From Mycetohabitans endofungorum (GTDB taxonomy: Bacteria; Pseudomonadota; Gammaproteobacteria; Burkholderiales; Burkholderiaceae), in the NCBI RefSeq assembly GCF_002927045.1, contig NZ_PRDW01000013.1, positions 1-64,000 on the forward strand: DNA of 64,000 nucleotides, given 5' to 3'. The position numbers and the translations under genes are program-made. Under the pieces are notes generated by a model, which worked only from the letters and a program-made list of their open reading frames with translations, did no database searches and was not told where the DNA came from. Within the stretch, counting starts at the first letter, position 1; each line of letters opens with the position of its first letter. Positions 43,882 to 53,659 of the stretch are shown in pieces.

Positions 43882-44262
43882 ATGACAAGCAGCACCTGTT
43901 CCCATCCGTCTACGCGGCACCGTAATGGCCGCCCGCCGCGCCAGCGTCACGCGACAGCGCGCGCCACCCATCGCGGTAACCGTGCAAAGCGCTGGTCACG
44001 TGACGTGACTCAGCACAGCCACGCATTGGACCTGGAGTCGGACATCTTCACGCAGGGCACGGCGCAGCAAATCGCTGAATCGCTTAAGCGCTCGTCGATG
44101 CGCAGCACGCGGCGTCGCGGCACACCGTTCCAATCGGCCATGTCGATGCTGAATTTCTACATCAACCGCGCCGGAAAGCACTTACCTGCGTCGCGCCGCC
44201 AGGTCCTGGAACGGTCCAAGCAGGCATTGCGGCACACATTCGGCCGCCGCCGGGGATCGTGA
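43882..44262 (+). CDS. DUF3175 domain-containing protein
   Basis: A 126-residue basic protein from the ATG at 43882 (GAGAGG six to eleven bases before). The N-terminal 45 residues are Arg/His-rich and variable. The DUF3175 part has WSRDVTQHSHALDLESDIF, 'IAESLKRSSMRSTRRRGTPF' and 'SAMSMLNFYINRAGKHLPAS', matching the family. DUF3175 genes in Burkholderia sit among stress-related genes such as DUF1328, Ku and LigD, an association seen here too. Function unknown, possibly nucleic-acid binding because of its charge. Confidence 0.85.
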   Translation: MTSSTCSHPSTRHRNGRPPRQRHATARATHRGNRAKRWSRDVTQHSHALDLESDIFTQGTAQQIAESLKRSSMRSTRRRGTPFQSAMSMLNFYINRAGKHLPASRRQVLERSKQALRHTFGRRRGS

Positions 44263-44307
44263 CGATGCGCGCCCGAGCGTCTATCCGACAGAGCGTGCTT
44301 ATGCATC

Positions 44308-45624
44308 ATGCGTGAAACAACCTGGTTCCTCATCGTGGGCGGCGTCTTCGTCGTGATGGGCATCGCCGGTTCGATGCTCAAGCGCCTGCCTTGCAGCAGC
44401 GCGATGCTGTATCTGGCAATAGGCGCTGCGCTCGGCACGCCCGGGGCCGGAATGCTCGCACTAGATATTTTTCGCGACGCACATTTGCTGCGAATGCTGA
44501 CCGAAGTGGCCCTGCTCGTGTCACTGTTCGCCATTGGCTTACGGTTGCGGGTGCCGCTGGCCGATCCGCTTTGGGGCTTGCCGCTAAGGCTCGGCGTGCT
44601 GGCGATGCTAGTCACGATACCGTTACTGACTGCGTTCGGCGTGGTAGTACTCGACCTGCCAGTCGGTCCCGCACTGTTGATAGCCGCCATTCTGGCTCCG
44701 ACCGATCCCGTGCTGGCCCACGACGTTCAGGTAAAAGACTCACGCGATCAAGACCGGATGCGTTTTGCGCTGTCCGGCGAAGGCGGATTGAACGACGGAG
44801 CGACCATGCCGTTCGTGCTCCTAGGCATTGCATTGTGCACCCAACCGGATAGGTCGGTCACCGCGGCGCTGTCCCCGGTCTTCGTTGCTCATGCGCTCTG
44901 GGGCTGCATCGGTGCAATCGGCATCGGTGCCGCCCTCGGATGGGCAACGACCCACGTAGTGACATGGCTGCGTACACGGCATGCACAGGCACTGGACCTG
45001 GAGGGCTTTTTTGCCCTCGGGCTGGTCGGGTTGTCGTACGGCGCCGCAGAGCTTGCCCATACCTACGGATTCCTTGCAGTATTTGCCGCCGGTGTCGCGA
45101 TGCGCCGCGTCGAGCATCGCGCCAGTGGCGAGCGCACGGCGCAAGCGGCGATCGGCACACTCAACCCGCAGGATGTTCAGGCTACCGCAGCACATCCAGA
45201 CAAGGCTCACGCCTACATGGCCGAGTCCATTCTCGGCTTCACAATCGAGCTGGAAAGGATCGCGGAAATGGCCACAATGATCGTCATCGGCAATGTACTG
45301 ACCACCTTGCCGACGACGTTGTTCAGCCCGCGCAATGCGATGGTGGCGGCCGCGCTGTTCCTGCTTGTTCGCCCACTCGCAGTGGGCATTTCGCTGGCCG
45401 GCTCCCGCGCATCACCGGCGCAGCGTCGCCTGATGAGCTGGTTTGGCATCCGTGGAATCGGTTCGTTCTACTACACCGCCTGCGCGGTCGAGCACGGTGT
45501 ACAGGCCAGCACGACAATCGTATCCATTGTATTGTTCACCGTCACCGCATCGGTTGTGGTCCACGGCATTTCCGCTACGCCGTTGATGAACTGGTATCAG
45601 CAATGGCGACAGGCTCATCAATAA
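44308..45624 (+). CDS. Na+(K+)/H+ antiporter, CPA1/NhaP family
   Basis: Inner-membrane cation/proton exchanger of 438 residues with 12 or so membrane segments. The ion-binding signatures of the NhaP type are present: 'ILAPTDPVLAHDVQVKDSRD' with the Asp of TDP at about 132, and 'LSGEGGLNDGATMPFV' with the ND pair at about 157-158. A third conserved region, SWFGIRGIGSFYY, lies near the end. It would serve pH and salt homeostasis. A hybrid sensor kinase gene starts 83 bases downstream in the same direction, so the two may be coexpressed. Confidence 0.92.
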   Translation: MRETTWFLIVGGVFVVMGIAGSMLKRLPCSSAMLYLAIGAALGTPGAGMLALDIFRDAHLLRMLTEVALLVSLFAIGLRLRVPLADPLWGLPLRLGVLAMLVTIPLLTAFGVVVLDLPVGPALLIAAILAPTDPVLAHDVQVKDSRDQDRMRFALSGEGGLNDGATMPFVLLGIALCTQPDRSVTAALSPVFVAHALWGCIGAIGIGAALGWATTHVVTWLRTRHAQALDLEGFFALGLVGLSYGAAELAHTYGFLAVFAAGVAMRRVEHRASGERTAQAAIGTLNPQDVQATAAHPDKAHAYMAESILGFTIELERIAEMATMIVIGNVLTTLPTTLFSPRNAMVAAALFLLVRPLAVGISLAGSRASPAQRRLMSWFGIRGIGSFYYTACAVEHGVQASTTIVSIVLFTVTASVVVHGISATPLMNWYQQWRQAHQ

Positions 45625-45707
45625 AGCGCCAAATTGGGAATTCATACCGCTATGCAAGACAGACCTCCAGTGCTGCTAGCCAACCTGTGGAAACAAGGGT
45701 GACCACG

Positions 45708-47633
45708 ATGCCAGGGCGAGCCGTGCTGCATGATCCCGCCACTTTCGAAATGATGGTCCAGAACATCAAGGACTACGCGATTTTCATGCTTGACCCACAA
45801 GGCCATGTCGCGAGTTGGAATACCGGTGCTCAGTACATTAAGGGATACCGTGCCGATGAAATCATCGGGCGCCACTTTTCGGTGTTCTACAGTCCGGCGG
45901 ACATCGCGGATGGCAAGCCCGAGTATGAATTGCAGCATGCCACCGAGTTCGGCCGTGTTGAGGATGAGGGGTGGCGCGTCCGTCAGGACGGATCGAGATT
46001 CTGGGCCAATGTCGTGATCACAGCGCTGCGCGCGCCATCGGGCGAACTGTGCGGCTTCGCGAAAGTCACCCGCGACTTGTCCGAGCAACGTGCGGAGGAG
46101 GATAAGCTTCGCCAGAGTGAAGAACGATTCAGACTGATGGTTGAATCGGTCAAGGACTACGCGATCGTCATGCTGGATCCGCAAGGCCGCGTGGCGAGCT
46201 GGAACGCCGGTGCCATGCAGATCAACGGGTATCGTTCAGAAGAGGTTATTGGTCGCCATATGTCTATCTTCTATCGCGACGACGATGACACCGACGGCAT
46301 GCCCGAGCGGCAGTTGCAAGCCGCGGCGAACACAGAGCGTGTCGAAGACAATGCATGGCGCGTGCGCAAGGACGGCACACTGTTTTGGGCTAATGTCGTG
46401 ATCACGGCGGTACGCGACGCCGCCGGCACACTGCTCGGCTTCACCATGGTGACGCGCGATATGACCGAGCGCAAGCGCCTGGAGGAACTAGAGCTGTCCA
46501 GCCGCCGCATGAGCGAGTTTCTCGCGATGCTTGCACATGAATTGCGCAATCCGCTCGCCCCCGTGCGTAATGCAGTCAGCGTCATGCAGCTGGTCCCGAA
46601 CGTCGATGCGACGATGCGCCATTGCCGCGACGTGATCGATCGGCAGGTCAGCCATTTGACGCGGCTTGTCGACGATTTGCTGGACATCGGGCGGATCACC
46701 ACCGGCAAGCTGGAGCTGCGTCTGGCCTGCGTCGACATGGCAGAAGTCGTCGCCCGTAGCGTGGAAGCGGCCCGCCCCTTCATCGACGAGCGTTGGCAGA
46801 CTTTGCATGTGCAATTGCCGCACCGGCCGGCCTGGGTCCGTGGCGACATGACGCGATTGGTCCAGGCGGTGCAGAACTTGCTGGACAACGCCTCCAAGTT
46901 CTCGCCCAGCGGCGCCCGGATCAGCATCGAGGTCACCATCGAAAAGCGCATGATCTTACTGCGTGTGATCGACCAGGGTCGGGGCATCTCGCAGCAGGGG
47001 CTGAAGTCGATCTTCAACCTGTTCGTGCAAGAAAACCACGCACAGAATCCAACCGATACTGGCCTGGGGATTGGTCTAACGCTGTGCCGTTCGCTGATCG
47101 AACTTCACGGCGGAATGATCGACGCGTCCAGTGATGGGCTCGGCTGCGGCAGCACGTTCACGATACGTTTGCCGATCGCCCGGCATCAGGCACTCGCGGA
47201 TCCGCCGGCATCGTCCAGCGTCGTCATGTCTACGCCGTCGATACCCCTACGGGTGCTCGTCGTGGATGACAATCGCGATTCCGCCGACAGCCTCGCCATC
47301 CTGCTCGAACTCAAGGGCCACATGGCTCGCGTAGCCTACGACGGCGCGCACGCGATCGAGATCGCCCGCGTGTTTCTGCCGGATCTCGTGCTGACTGACC
47401 TGGCCATGCCCAATGTCGACGGGTTCGGCTTGGCGGGCGTACTGCGTTCGAGCGTGGACCTGTCCGGCTCGACGCTTGTTGCGATGTCCGGCTTCGGCCA
47501 GCCGGGAGACCGGGCTCGATCGTTGGCCAGCGGTTTCGACGCGCACTTGGTCAAGCCGATCGAACCGACCCAATTGGACAAGCTGCTCGAGCACAGCATG
47601 CGGCAAGCCGGCAAGGACTCCGTGCAACGCTGA
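45708..47633 (+). CDS. PAS-PAS hybrid sensor histidine kinase with receiver domain
   Basis: Soluble hybrid kinase, 641 residues from the ATG at 45708 (AAGG eight bases before; a GTG at 45699 is in frame). Two tandem PAS domains, each with a PAC tail, cover about 12-128 and 142-255 and look like a recent duplication ('VKDYAIVMLDPQGRVASWNA' versus 'IKDYAIFMLDPQGHVASWNT'). HisKA follows with His277 in AHELRNP. The ATPase boxes are intact: N394, DQGRG at 422-426, GLGIGL at 452-457. The C-terminal receiver (about 514-630) has Asp564. No membrane segment, so it senses an internal cue, possibly redox or light. Confidence 0.93.
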   Translation: MPGRAVLHDPATFEMMVQNIKDYAIFMLDPQGHVASWNTGAQYIKGYRADEIIGRHFSVFYSPADIADGKPEYELQHATEFGRVEDEGWRVRQDGSRFWANVVITALRAPSGELCGFAKVTRDLSEQRAEEDKLRQSEERFRLMVESVKDYAIVMLDPQGRVASWNAGAMQINGYRSEEVIGRHMSIFYRDDDDTDGMPERQLQAAANTERVEDNAWRVRKDGTLFWANVVITAVRDAAGTLLGFTMVTRDMTERKRLEELELSSRRMSEFLAMLAHELRNPLAPVRNAVSVMQLVPNVDATMRHCRDVIDRQVSHLTRLVDDLLDIGRITTGKLELRLACVDMAEVVARSVEAARPFIDERWQTLHVQLPHRPAWVRGDMTRLVQAVQNLLDNASKFSPSGARISIEVTIEKRMILLRVIDQGRGISQQGLKSIFNLFVQENHAQNPTDTGLGIGLTLCRSLIELHGGMIDASSDGLGCGSTFTIRLPIARHQALADPPASSSVVMSTPSIPLRVLVVDDNRDSADSLAILLELKGHMARVAYDGAHAIEIARVFLPDLVLTDLAMPNVDGFGLAGVLRSSVDLSGSTLVAMSGFGQPGDRARSLASGFDAHLVKPIEPTQLDKLLEHSMRQAGKDSVQR

Positions 47634-47676
47634 CGCCTCGCGTCTCAATGTACCGCGCACCGTGCTTCGGTGCTCG

Positions 47677-47701
47677 GTGCTGAGCGCCCAGCGCTCAGCA
47701 C
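47677..47701. terminator. Perfect hairpin between convergent kinase and porin genes
   Basis: gtgctgagcgc (47677-47687) pairs without mismatch with gcgctcagcac (47691-47701) around a 3-base loop. No long T-run follows, but the place between two convergent genes suits a bidirectional terminator. Confidence 0.6.
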
Positions 47702-47756
47702 GTCTGTACATCGGCGCATCAGATCAACTGGGCGACTGACGAGTGATGCTGGTAAA

Positions 47757-48869
47757 TTAGAAACGATGGCGAACGCCTGCGGCGATCAATAGCTGGCTCC
47801 CACCAGATGCGGGATCGGCGGTATTGATCATGGCTGGCACGCCGGCCGATGCTCGCTGGTAAATTGCCTCCACGTAGGTGTCGGTACGCTTGGAAAGTGC
47901 ATAATCGAGTTGCACGGCACCCTGGTGCCAGTGAGCATCGGACGCCTTCGTGTACGTATATAGGCCGGCCAGCGTCAACGTGGGCATGAGTTGATATACG
48001 CCATTGACCTCGTAGTTACTCAATCCGATCGAACGGACACTAGCGCCCGTGTCGGCATCCGCGACACCCGTATAGGTCGCACGGGACCACGCGGCACCCA
48101 GCGTCAGGTCTCCCAGCGCATAGTTCGCGCCGACGCCGTAGGTATTCTGCACGCCGACGGTGGCGTTGAACACGTCGCGGTTCGAGCCGGGCAGCGCCGC
48201 AATATCGTATGCGCCGGCTGCCGTCCTGCCACGGCCGTCCACGTGAAGGTATGCGGCGCCCGCATTGAACGGGCCGTTTTGGTAGTTCGCCCCAACGCTG
48301 TACGCGCGGTTATTTGCGAATTGTCCCGCCGCGTTCGAGAACGCATACATGCCGCCCGCGCTGAAACCCGCGAATTGGGCACTAGTGTATTTGATCGAAT
48401 TGCGCGCGAGGTACGAGTTGTTCGCGTTATCATTGTCGAACGGATGGGCGAACGCAGTGCCTCCCGCCTCGCCCGTCAGCGTGAAGGGTGCAAAATAGTC
48501 ATGAACTGCATCGTACTGGTGACCTAGCGTGATCGTGCCGTATCGCTCGTTGCCTAAACCGACGTAATACGGATGGTCATTCAGTGATTGCCCGTTGGTC
48601 ACCGCGAAGCCGCGTTCGAGCCGGAACACCGCTTTGTTTCCGCCACCGAGGTCTTCCGAGCCTTGCACGCCCCAATAGCTGCCGTCGATCAAGCCACTGG
48701 TCGCCTTGTACTGCGCATGGTCGGCGACATTGCTCAACCATGCGACGCTAGTGTCCAATTCACCGTACAGCGTTACACTGCTCTGTGCGTGCGCTTGGGT
48801 TATGCAAGCAGCCAGCACGATTACATAAAGGCGCCTGTCGACCAGGCGCCGACTTTGTTTGACAGACAT
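47757..48869 (-). CDS. Gram-negative porin (OpcP/Omp32-like)
   Basis: Outer-membrane trimeric porin, 370 residues. A signal peptide (1-28, ending AHA) precedes 'QSSVTLYGELDTSVAWLSNV', the first beta-strand of Burkholderia/Bordetella porins. The constriction-loop region and the alternating strands are complete, and the protein ends in HRF with the C-terminal Phe needed for assembly. The motif 'GSYWGVQGSEDLGGGNKAVF' is typical of the family. It is one of several porins normally present. A GGGAT before the ATG serves as ribosome-binding site. Confidence 0.93.
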   Translation of the reverse strand: MSVKQSRRLVDRRLYVIVLAACITQAHAQSSVTLYGELDTSVAWLSNVADHAQYKATSGLIDGSYWGVQGSEDLGGGNKAVFRLERGFAVTNGQSLNDHPYYVGLGNERYGTITLGHQYDAVHDYFAPFTLTGEAGGTAFAHPFDNDNANNSYLARNSIKYTSAQFAGFSAGGMYAFSNAAGQFANNRAYSVGANYQNGPFNAGAAYLHVDGRGRTAAGAYDIAALPGSNRDVFNATVGVQNTYGVGANYALGDLTLGAAWSRATYTGVADADTGASVRSIGLSNYEVNGVYQLMPTLTLAGLYTYTKASDAHWHQGAVQLDYALSKRTDTYVEAIYQRASAGVPAMINTADPASGGSQLLIAAGVRHRF

Positions 48870-49456
48870 GGGTAGGGATCCCTTGCAAAGAGGAAATCTG
48901 CGATAGTCGATTGGTAGGGATGGCCGCAGTTGCGACTATAGCCCCGCCGTTCGGACCGCCATGACGGCAAGTGCGCCACACGCTCTAATGCTTCGCACCT
49001 GTTGCCGTGACCGAAACCGATACAGCCCCGCTCCCGCCATGCGGGCTGCAAGTCCCCCACACTCGCTGCGCCGGCCGCCCACCGGTCCAACAGTCCCATC
49101 ACGCCACCAGTCCACTATTGCGCCAGTCCACTGGCGCGCCAAACCAACCGGCCATGCAAGCCACACTGCCCACATAGCCAAGCCTGACGCTACAGACCGT
49201 CGTTAATCGAGCTGAAGGCTCTGGAGGTATCGCTCGGCAAGACGCGCTGTTCGTACGCAAGCCCCACGGCGGCGTGCCGCCCCAGGACGGCGCAGGGCTG
49301 TTCGCCTTCGCCCGACGGATGCTGGTGTTGCGCGACGAAATCCGGTATCCCGACCGCCCAATGCGCGTAGCGGATCAATGCATCCGACGACACTGCGCAT
49401 CGGTCAGCCGGATGCGGTTCGCAATCGTGCACATCTCTGCTATACTTCATCGCTTT
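48870..49456. other. Intergenic region upstream of porin, no supported gene
   Basis: About 590 bases without a supported gene. It contains a short run of three related 16-17 base units at 49091-49139. Reading frames here are of low quality. Confidence 0.4.
49091..49139. repeat. Short degenerate tandem repeat, period 16-17
   Basis: cagtcccatcacgccac (49091-49107), cagtccactattgcgc (49108-49123) and cagtccactggcgcgc (49124-49139) follow each other directly. The last two share their first nine bases. Confidence 0.45.
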
Positions 49457-49533
<77 letters not shown>

Positions 49534-49539
49534 GGAATC

Positions 49540-49604
49540 AAAGCCCGGAAACCTGCTTCAGTATTGGAAAGCCAATGCTGATAAGGATTTCCGGGCTTTT
49601 CCGT
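49540..49604 (+). terminator. Terminator of tRNA-Pro
   Basis: A perfect 12-bp stem, aaagcccggaaa (49540-49551) with tttccgggcttt (49588-49599), encloses a small inner hairpin (ttgg/ccaa) and is followed by T residues. Confidence 0.7.
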
Positions 49605-49653
49605 TTACGCTGTGTCCCTGGAGTATGCCAATCTGCCGTGTGAGCACGCGGAG

Positions 49654-49758
49654 ATGTCATCACTCACGCTTGTCAACCTCGCCAAAGTCTATCGCAGGGG
49701 CTCGGCCTTTCATTTTCGCTTTCGCATCGGCGTTCCCGAGGATATCCGCCGCATTTAA
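49654..49758 (+). pseudogene. Phage-type integrase N-terminal remnant beside tRNA-Pro
   Basis: A frame from ATG 49654 gives 34 residues starting MSSLTLVNLAKVYRRGSAFH and ending FRFRIGVPEDIRRI before TAA. 'YRRGSAFHFRFRIGVPEDIR' is the usual opening of tyrosine-type site-specific integrases (DUF6538-like N-terminus). The expected remaining 350 residues are absent; in the same frame after the stop another 34 open codons follow with no clear match. Its place about 120 bases downstream of tRNA-Pro marks an old integration event. Confidence 0.7.
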
Positions 49759-49950
49759 CCGCCGCTGAAGAACGGCGAACTTGCCGCCAACACCAGCCGT
49801 GCAGTCTCGTCACAACAGACCGCAACGAAGCCGCTGCAAGCGCGCAAGTCAGTACAAAAGTAACTGCGAAAAAGCTCGAGCAGGCACGCGTCCTGCCGAC
49901 TCAGTATCGCACGATGCCTCTACGTCGCTGGACGCATTGGATCGCAGCGT

Positions 49951-50150
49951 TATGCACATGCACACGCCGATCCGCACGCACAATTCCGGCTACTGGACGA
50001 GGCGCGATACGCGCTTGATCACTTTCACACGAAGCTATTAAAGCTCTCCGCCCATTTTAAAACGCCGGAAGGTCTCAGCGCCTGGCCAAGCCGCGTCACG
50101 AACGGTTAGCGCGCTTCGTGAATGAATTTCGGAAGCGATCTAAGGGCATG
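49951..50150 (+). pseudogene. HD-domain phosphohydrolase (YedJ-like) remnant, frameshifted
   Basis: The frame from 49951 reads 'PHAQFRLLDEARYALDHFHT' KLLKLSAHFKTPEG and closes at a stop at 50106. Near 50080 a shift of frame gives LAKPRHERLARFVNEFRKRS. Joined, these match the C-terminal third of YedJ-type HD phosphohydrolases (ALDHFYxKLLxL..., then LAExRHxFLxxFL). The upstream catalytic HD part is not recognisable except for a possible LDALD word at about 49930. It is a broken gene between the integrase remnant and merR. Confidence 0.7.
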
Positions 50151-50220
50151 GTAGCCGCCCCGAACCACGACGAATCAGAGACACGCATATCGCGTGAATC
50201 AGTAAGCAAAGAACGACAGG

Positions 50221-50634
50221 TCACGATCGCTTACCGTCCGTCAGTAGAACGATCACCTGTCGGATTTCGTCGCGCAGTGCATCCACATCGACGGCAACAA
50301 GCCGAGGATCCGCTGGCGGCACGCCCGCCTCGCCCGGCAGCGGGACTGCACCGCCCGGCTCGTCCGGCAACAGCGCACCGTGTGAATCGAGCCGGTTGCG
50401 CGCACCGTTGATCGTGAATCCTTGCTCATACAACAGCTCCCGGATCCGCCTGATCAACAGTACTTCATGATGCTGATAATAGCGCCGGTTTCCGCGGCGC
50501 TTGACCGGCCTCAACTGCGTGAATTCCTGCTCCCAATATCTGAGCACGTGCGGTTTGACGCCGCACAGTTCGCTGACTTCACCGATCGTGAAATACCGCT
50601 TCGCGGGTATCGGGGGCAACGTGACTTTGTCCAT
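50221..50634 (-). CDS. MerR-family transcriptional regulator
   Basis: A 137-residue regulator with the MerR helix-turn-helix at about 12-80: 'KRYFTIGEVSELCGVKPHVL' RYWEQEF, then the wing 'RRGNRRYYQHHEVLLIRRIR'. The C-terminal half lacks metal-binding cysteines, so it is of the chaperone-regulator (HspR/CueR-unlike) type found next to ihfA in all Burkholderiaceae; its targets are unknown. ATG 50634 is used; a GTG at 50640 is two codons upstream. It is transcribed in the same direction as ihfA, 74 bases after it. Confidence 0.9.
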   Translation of the reverse strand: MDKVTLPPIPAKRYFTIGEVSELCGVKPHVLRYWEQEFTQLRPVKRRGNRRYYQHHEVLLIRRIRELLYEQGFTINGARNRLDSHGALLPDEPGGAVPLPGEAGVPPADPRLVAVDVDALRDEIRQVIVLLTDGKRS

Positions 50635-50707
50635 CGTCACACGCTCGTCATGTCGGTCTTGAATGCGTCGGGGGGCTAAGCACGAGCGGACCTTGACGTG
50701 GCTACGT

Positions 50708-51109
50708 TCAGCGTGACTGCAGGTTCGCAGCGCCGGACTCGACCTGCGCCTTCAGCTTTTGGCTCGCATGGAAAGTCACCACGCGCCGTGCCGCGATTGG
50801 GATAGCCTCGCCGGTCTTCGGATTGCGTCCCGGACGTTGCGGCTTGTCGCGCAACTGGAAGTTGCCGAACCCCGATAGCTTGACGCTCTCACCGTTTTCG
50901 AGCGCATCGCGGATTGCCTCAAAGAACGCTTCGACCATGTCTTTTGCCTCGCGCTTGTTCAGACCGACCTGATCGAACAACAACTCGGCCAACTCGGCTT
51001 TTGTCAACGTCGGCGTCTCGGATGAAACCGGATTGCTGTAGGCCGGATTATCGCGACTCATCGCACTGCGTTGCGCAGACAGAAGTGCTTCGAATTCACT
51101 CGAGTTCAT
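50708..51109 (-). CDS. ihfA: Integration host factor subunit alpha
   Basis: DNA-bending nucleoid protein that pairs with IhfB. The 133-residue form carries a beta-proteobacterial N-terminal extension of about 35 residues (start ATG 51109, MNSSEFEAL), then the IHF fold starting '[20 protein letters not shown]'. The DNA-intercalating arm with Pro is in '[20 protein letters not shown]'. It follows pheT directly (57 bases), as in E. coli, and is probably in the pheST operon. Confidence 0.95.
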   Translation of the reverse strand: MNSSEFEALLSAQRSAMSRDNPAYSNPVSSETPTLTKAELAELLFDQVGLNKREAKDMVEAFFEAIRDALENGESVKLSGFGNFQLRDKPQRPGRNPKTGEAIPIAARRVVTFHASQKLKAQVESGAANLQSR

Positions 51110-51166
51110 TGGATGCTTATCATATAAGAGTAGCCTCTGATTTCTTTCGGGCAAATCGGATTCGAT

Positions 51167-53635
51167 TTAGCCGCGCAACCTCGCACCAAAGACTCGAGCC
51201 AAGCGTTCCACCAGGGTTTTGACGGCGAGCTCAACCGTCTCGTCCTGAAGGGTCCCGCCAGTATCTTGCAAGGTTACTCGGAACGCAAGGCTTTTCTCGT
51301 CAGCCGAGAGCCCCCCCGAAACAGCACCAGAACCGGTTTGCTTCGCGTCGAATTTCGGCCGAAATTCGTCAAATAGCACCATTTTTTGCATGAACCGAAG
51401 TGCATCGTTGTCGCCCCGAGCCTGCGCAAACTCATCGATGATCGATTGGACTTCGACATGCTGCGGCACGACCAACGCAATGTCACGACGCACCGGCGGG
51501 AATTTCGAGATCTCAGTCACGCCCGGCAATGCACGCCCGGCCACCGCATCAGCCTCGACCTCGAACAGTACTGGTGCATGCGGAAGATCGTATTTTCGCA
51601 TCCAACGCGGATGCAACTCGCCGATCCAACCGACAATGCGACCATCGATTTCGATCCGCGCACTGCGCCCCGGGTGCAACGCCGGATGCGAGGCCCGTGT
51701 GAAGCGAGGCACCGTCGGTGCAAACAGCGCCTGCACGTCGCCCTTCACATCAAAGAAATCAACATGTCGCGCCGATACCCCCCATTGTTCGTCGACGACC
51801 GGACCATAGGCCAGCGCACCGATCATCTTAGGTTGGGCAAAGCCTTCTACCGTCAATTCGCCTTCCTTCACCGCCGGGTCCGCGCGAAAGACCCGCCCAG
51901 CCTCGAACACGCGCACGCGCTCCGCACGCCGATTCAGGTTATGCTGCAACACGCCGACCAAGCTGCCGAATAATGTCGAACGCATCACCGACAGCTGGCT
52001 CGCGATCGGGTTGAGTAGCGCGACGGGCCGCTCGTTACCGGCGAAATCCCGTTCCCACTCGACATCGACAAAGCTGAAATTGACCGTTTCCGCGTAGTCG
52101 CGTGCCGCTAGCGCACGACGCAACGCATGGATCGAGCGCCGCGTCTCGTTCGTCACCCGCATCTCGCTCGTCGCCATCGGCGGACGCGCCGGGATCTTTT
52201 CGAATCCGTGGATGCGAGCGACCTCCTCGATCAAGTCCTCCTCGATGTCGATGTCGAAACGGTAGGTTGGCGGCGTCACAATGAACGTGTCGCCGTCCGC
52301 CGCACGCTCGAACGACAGATTCAAACGCGTGAAGATGCTGGCAATCTCGTTCGCATCGATCGGCACGCCAATGATCCGGTTTGCCCGCGACACCCGCATC
52401 GAGACGGGCTTGCGCTGCGGTAGGTTGACGATATGGTCGTCCACCGGGCCAGCGTCGCCACCGCAAATCGTCGTGATCAAGTGCGTCAGGTACTCGATGT
52501 GCTCAACAGTGGTCGCGTAGTCCACGCCTCGCTCGAAGCGATGCGCAGCATCGGTCGAGAAGTTGTATTGGCGGGCGCGGCCACGGATGCTGTCCGGCCA
52601 CCAAAATGCCGCTTCCAAATAGATATGCCGCGTATCGAGCGTCACCGCGGTACTGTCACCGCCCATGATACCGGCCAGGCTTTCGACACGTCCCTGATCA
52701 TCCGCGATCACGCCGACCGTTTCGTCCAGCTCGATCGTATTACCGTTGAGCAGCTTCAGCGTCTCACCGCGCTTGCCCCAGCGCACGTGCAAGCCGCCGT
52801 TAATCTTATCCAGGTCGAATATGTGTGATGGACGCCCGAGCTCGAGCATCACATAGTTCGAAATGTCGACGAGCGCCGAAATGCTGCGCTGACCCACTCG
52901 CTCGAGCCGCTGAACCATCCATGCAGGCGTGCTGGCCCGCGCATCGACATTGCGGATCACGCGGCCGGAGAACCGTCCGCAAAGCTGCGGCGCCTCGATA
53001 CGCACCGGCAACCGCGCGTCGCAGGTGACCGGAACAGGGTGGTAGGACGGCGCGTTGAGTGGCGCACCGGTAATTGCAGCCGTCTCGCGTGCGATACCGA
53101 ACACCGATAAGCAATCGGCCTTGTTCGGCGTCAGCTTGATGTCGAAAATCATGTCGTCGAGCTGCAGCACGTCGCGGATGTCGCGTCCGATCAGCGTATC
53201 GTCCGGCAACACCAACAGTCCGCTGTGGTCGTCTGACAACTTCAGTTCGCGAGCCGAACACAGCATGCCCTGGCTTTCGACGCCGCGCAGCTTCGACAGC
53301 TTAATCTTGAACGGCGCACCGCCCGCTTCCGCGGGCGGCAGCGTCGCGCCGACCAGCGCGGTCGGCACCTTGATGCCGGGTGCCACATTCGGCGCACCGC
53401 ACACGATCGTCAACGTCTGTCCCATGCCCACGTCAACCTGACACACGTTCAGCTTATCGGCATTCGGATGCTTGACGACCTCGAGCACCTTGCCGACAAC
53501 GATCTTCGATGTCGGCGGCGCCACCGGCGCCAACGCCTCGACCTCGAGACCCGCCATCGTCAGCGCATGCGACAGCGCCTCAGTCGACAATTGCGGATCA
53601 ACAAAGCTTCTTAACCAGGATTCAGCAAATTGCAT
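51167..53635 (-). CDS. pheT: Phenylalanine--tRNA ligase beta subunit
   Basis: Large subunit of the alpha2-beta2 enzyme that charges tRNA-Phe. At 822 residues it is slightly longer than E. coli PheT (795). Domains in order: the tRNA-binding OB fold at about 39-150 ('[20 protein letters not shown]'), B3/B4 editing domain at about 215-390, B5 at about 400-475, the catalytic-like core, and the ferredoxin-like anticodon domain at about 728-822. No break is seen. It starts 24 bases after pheS. Confidence 0.97.
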   Translation of the reverse strand: MQFAESWLRSFVDPQLSTEALSHALTMAGLEVEALAPVAPPTSKIVVGKVLEVVKHPNADKLNVCQVDVGMGQTLTIVCGAPNVAPGIKVPTALVGATLPPAEAGGAPFKIKLSKLRGVESQGMLCSARELKLSDDHSGLLVLPDDTLIGRDIRDVLQLDDMIFDIKLTPNKADCLSVFGIARETAAITGAPLNAPSYHPVPVTCDARLPVRIEAPQLCGRFSGRVIRNVDARASTPAWMVQRLERVGQRSISALVDISNYVMLELGRPSHIFDLDKINGGLHVRWGKRGETLKLLNGNTIELDETVGVIADDQGRVESLAGIMGGDSTAVTLDTRHIYLEAAFWWPDSIRGRARQYNFSTDAAHRFERGVDYATTVEHIEYLTHLITTICGGDAGPVDDHIVNLPQRKPVSMRVSRANRIIGVPIDANEIASIFTRLNLSFERAADGDTFIVTPPTYRFDIDIEEDLIEEVARIHGFEKIPARPPMATSEMRVTNETRRSIHALRRALAARDYAETVNFSFVDVEWERDFAGNERPVALLNPIASQLSVMRSTLFGSLVGVLQHNLNRRAERVRVFEAGRVFRADPAVKEGELTVEGFAQPKMIGALAYGPVVDEQWGVSARHVDFFDVKGDVQALFAPTVPRFTRASHPALHPGRSARIEIDGRIVGWIGELHPRWMRKYDLPHAPVLFEVEADAVAGRALPGVTEISKFPPVRRDIALVVPQHVEVQSIIDEFAQARGDNDALRFMQKMVLFDEFRPKFDAKQTGSGAVSGGLSADEKSLAFRVTLQDTGGTLQDETVELAVKTLVERLARVFGARLRG

Positions 53636-53659
53636 GGGGTATCGATAAGGAAAGTCGGG

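Noticed and set aside
44940-45707. Upstream extension of the hybrid kinase frame
   Set aside because: This part overlaps the antiporter gene in another frame and has shadow composition; the kinase starts at 45708.
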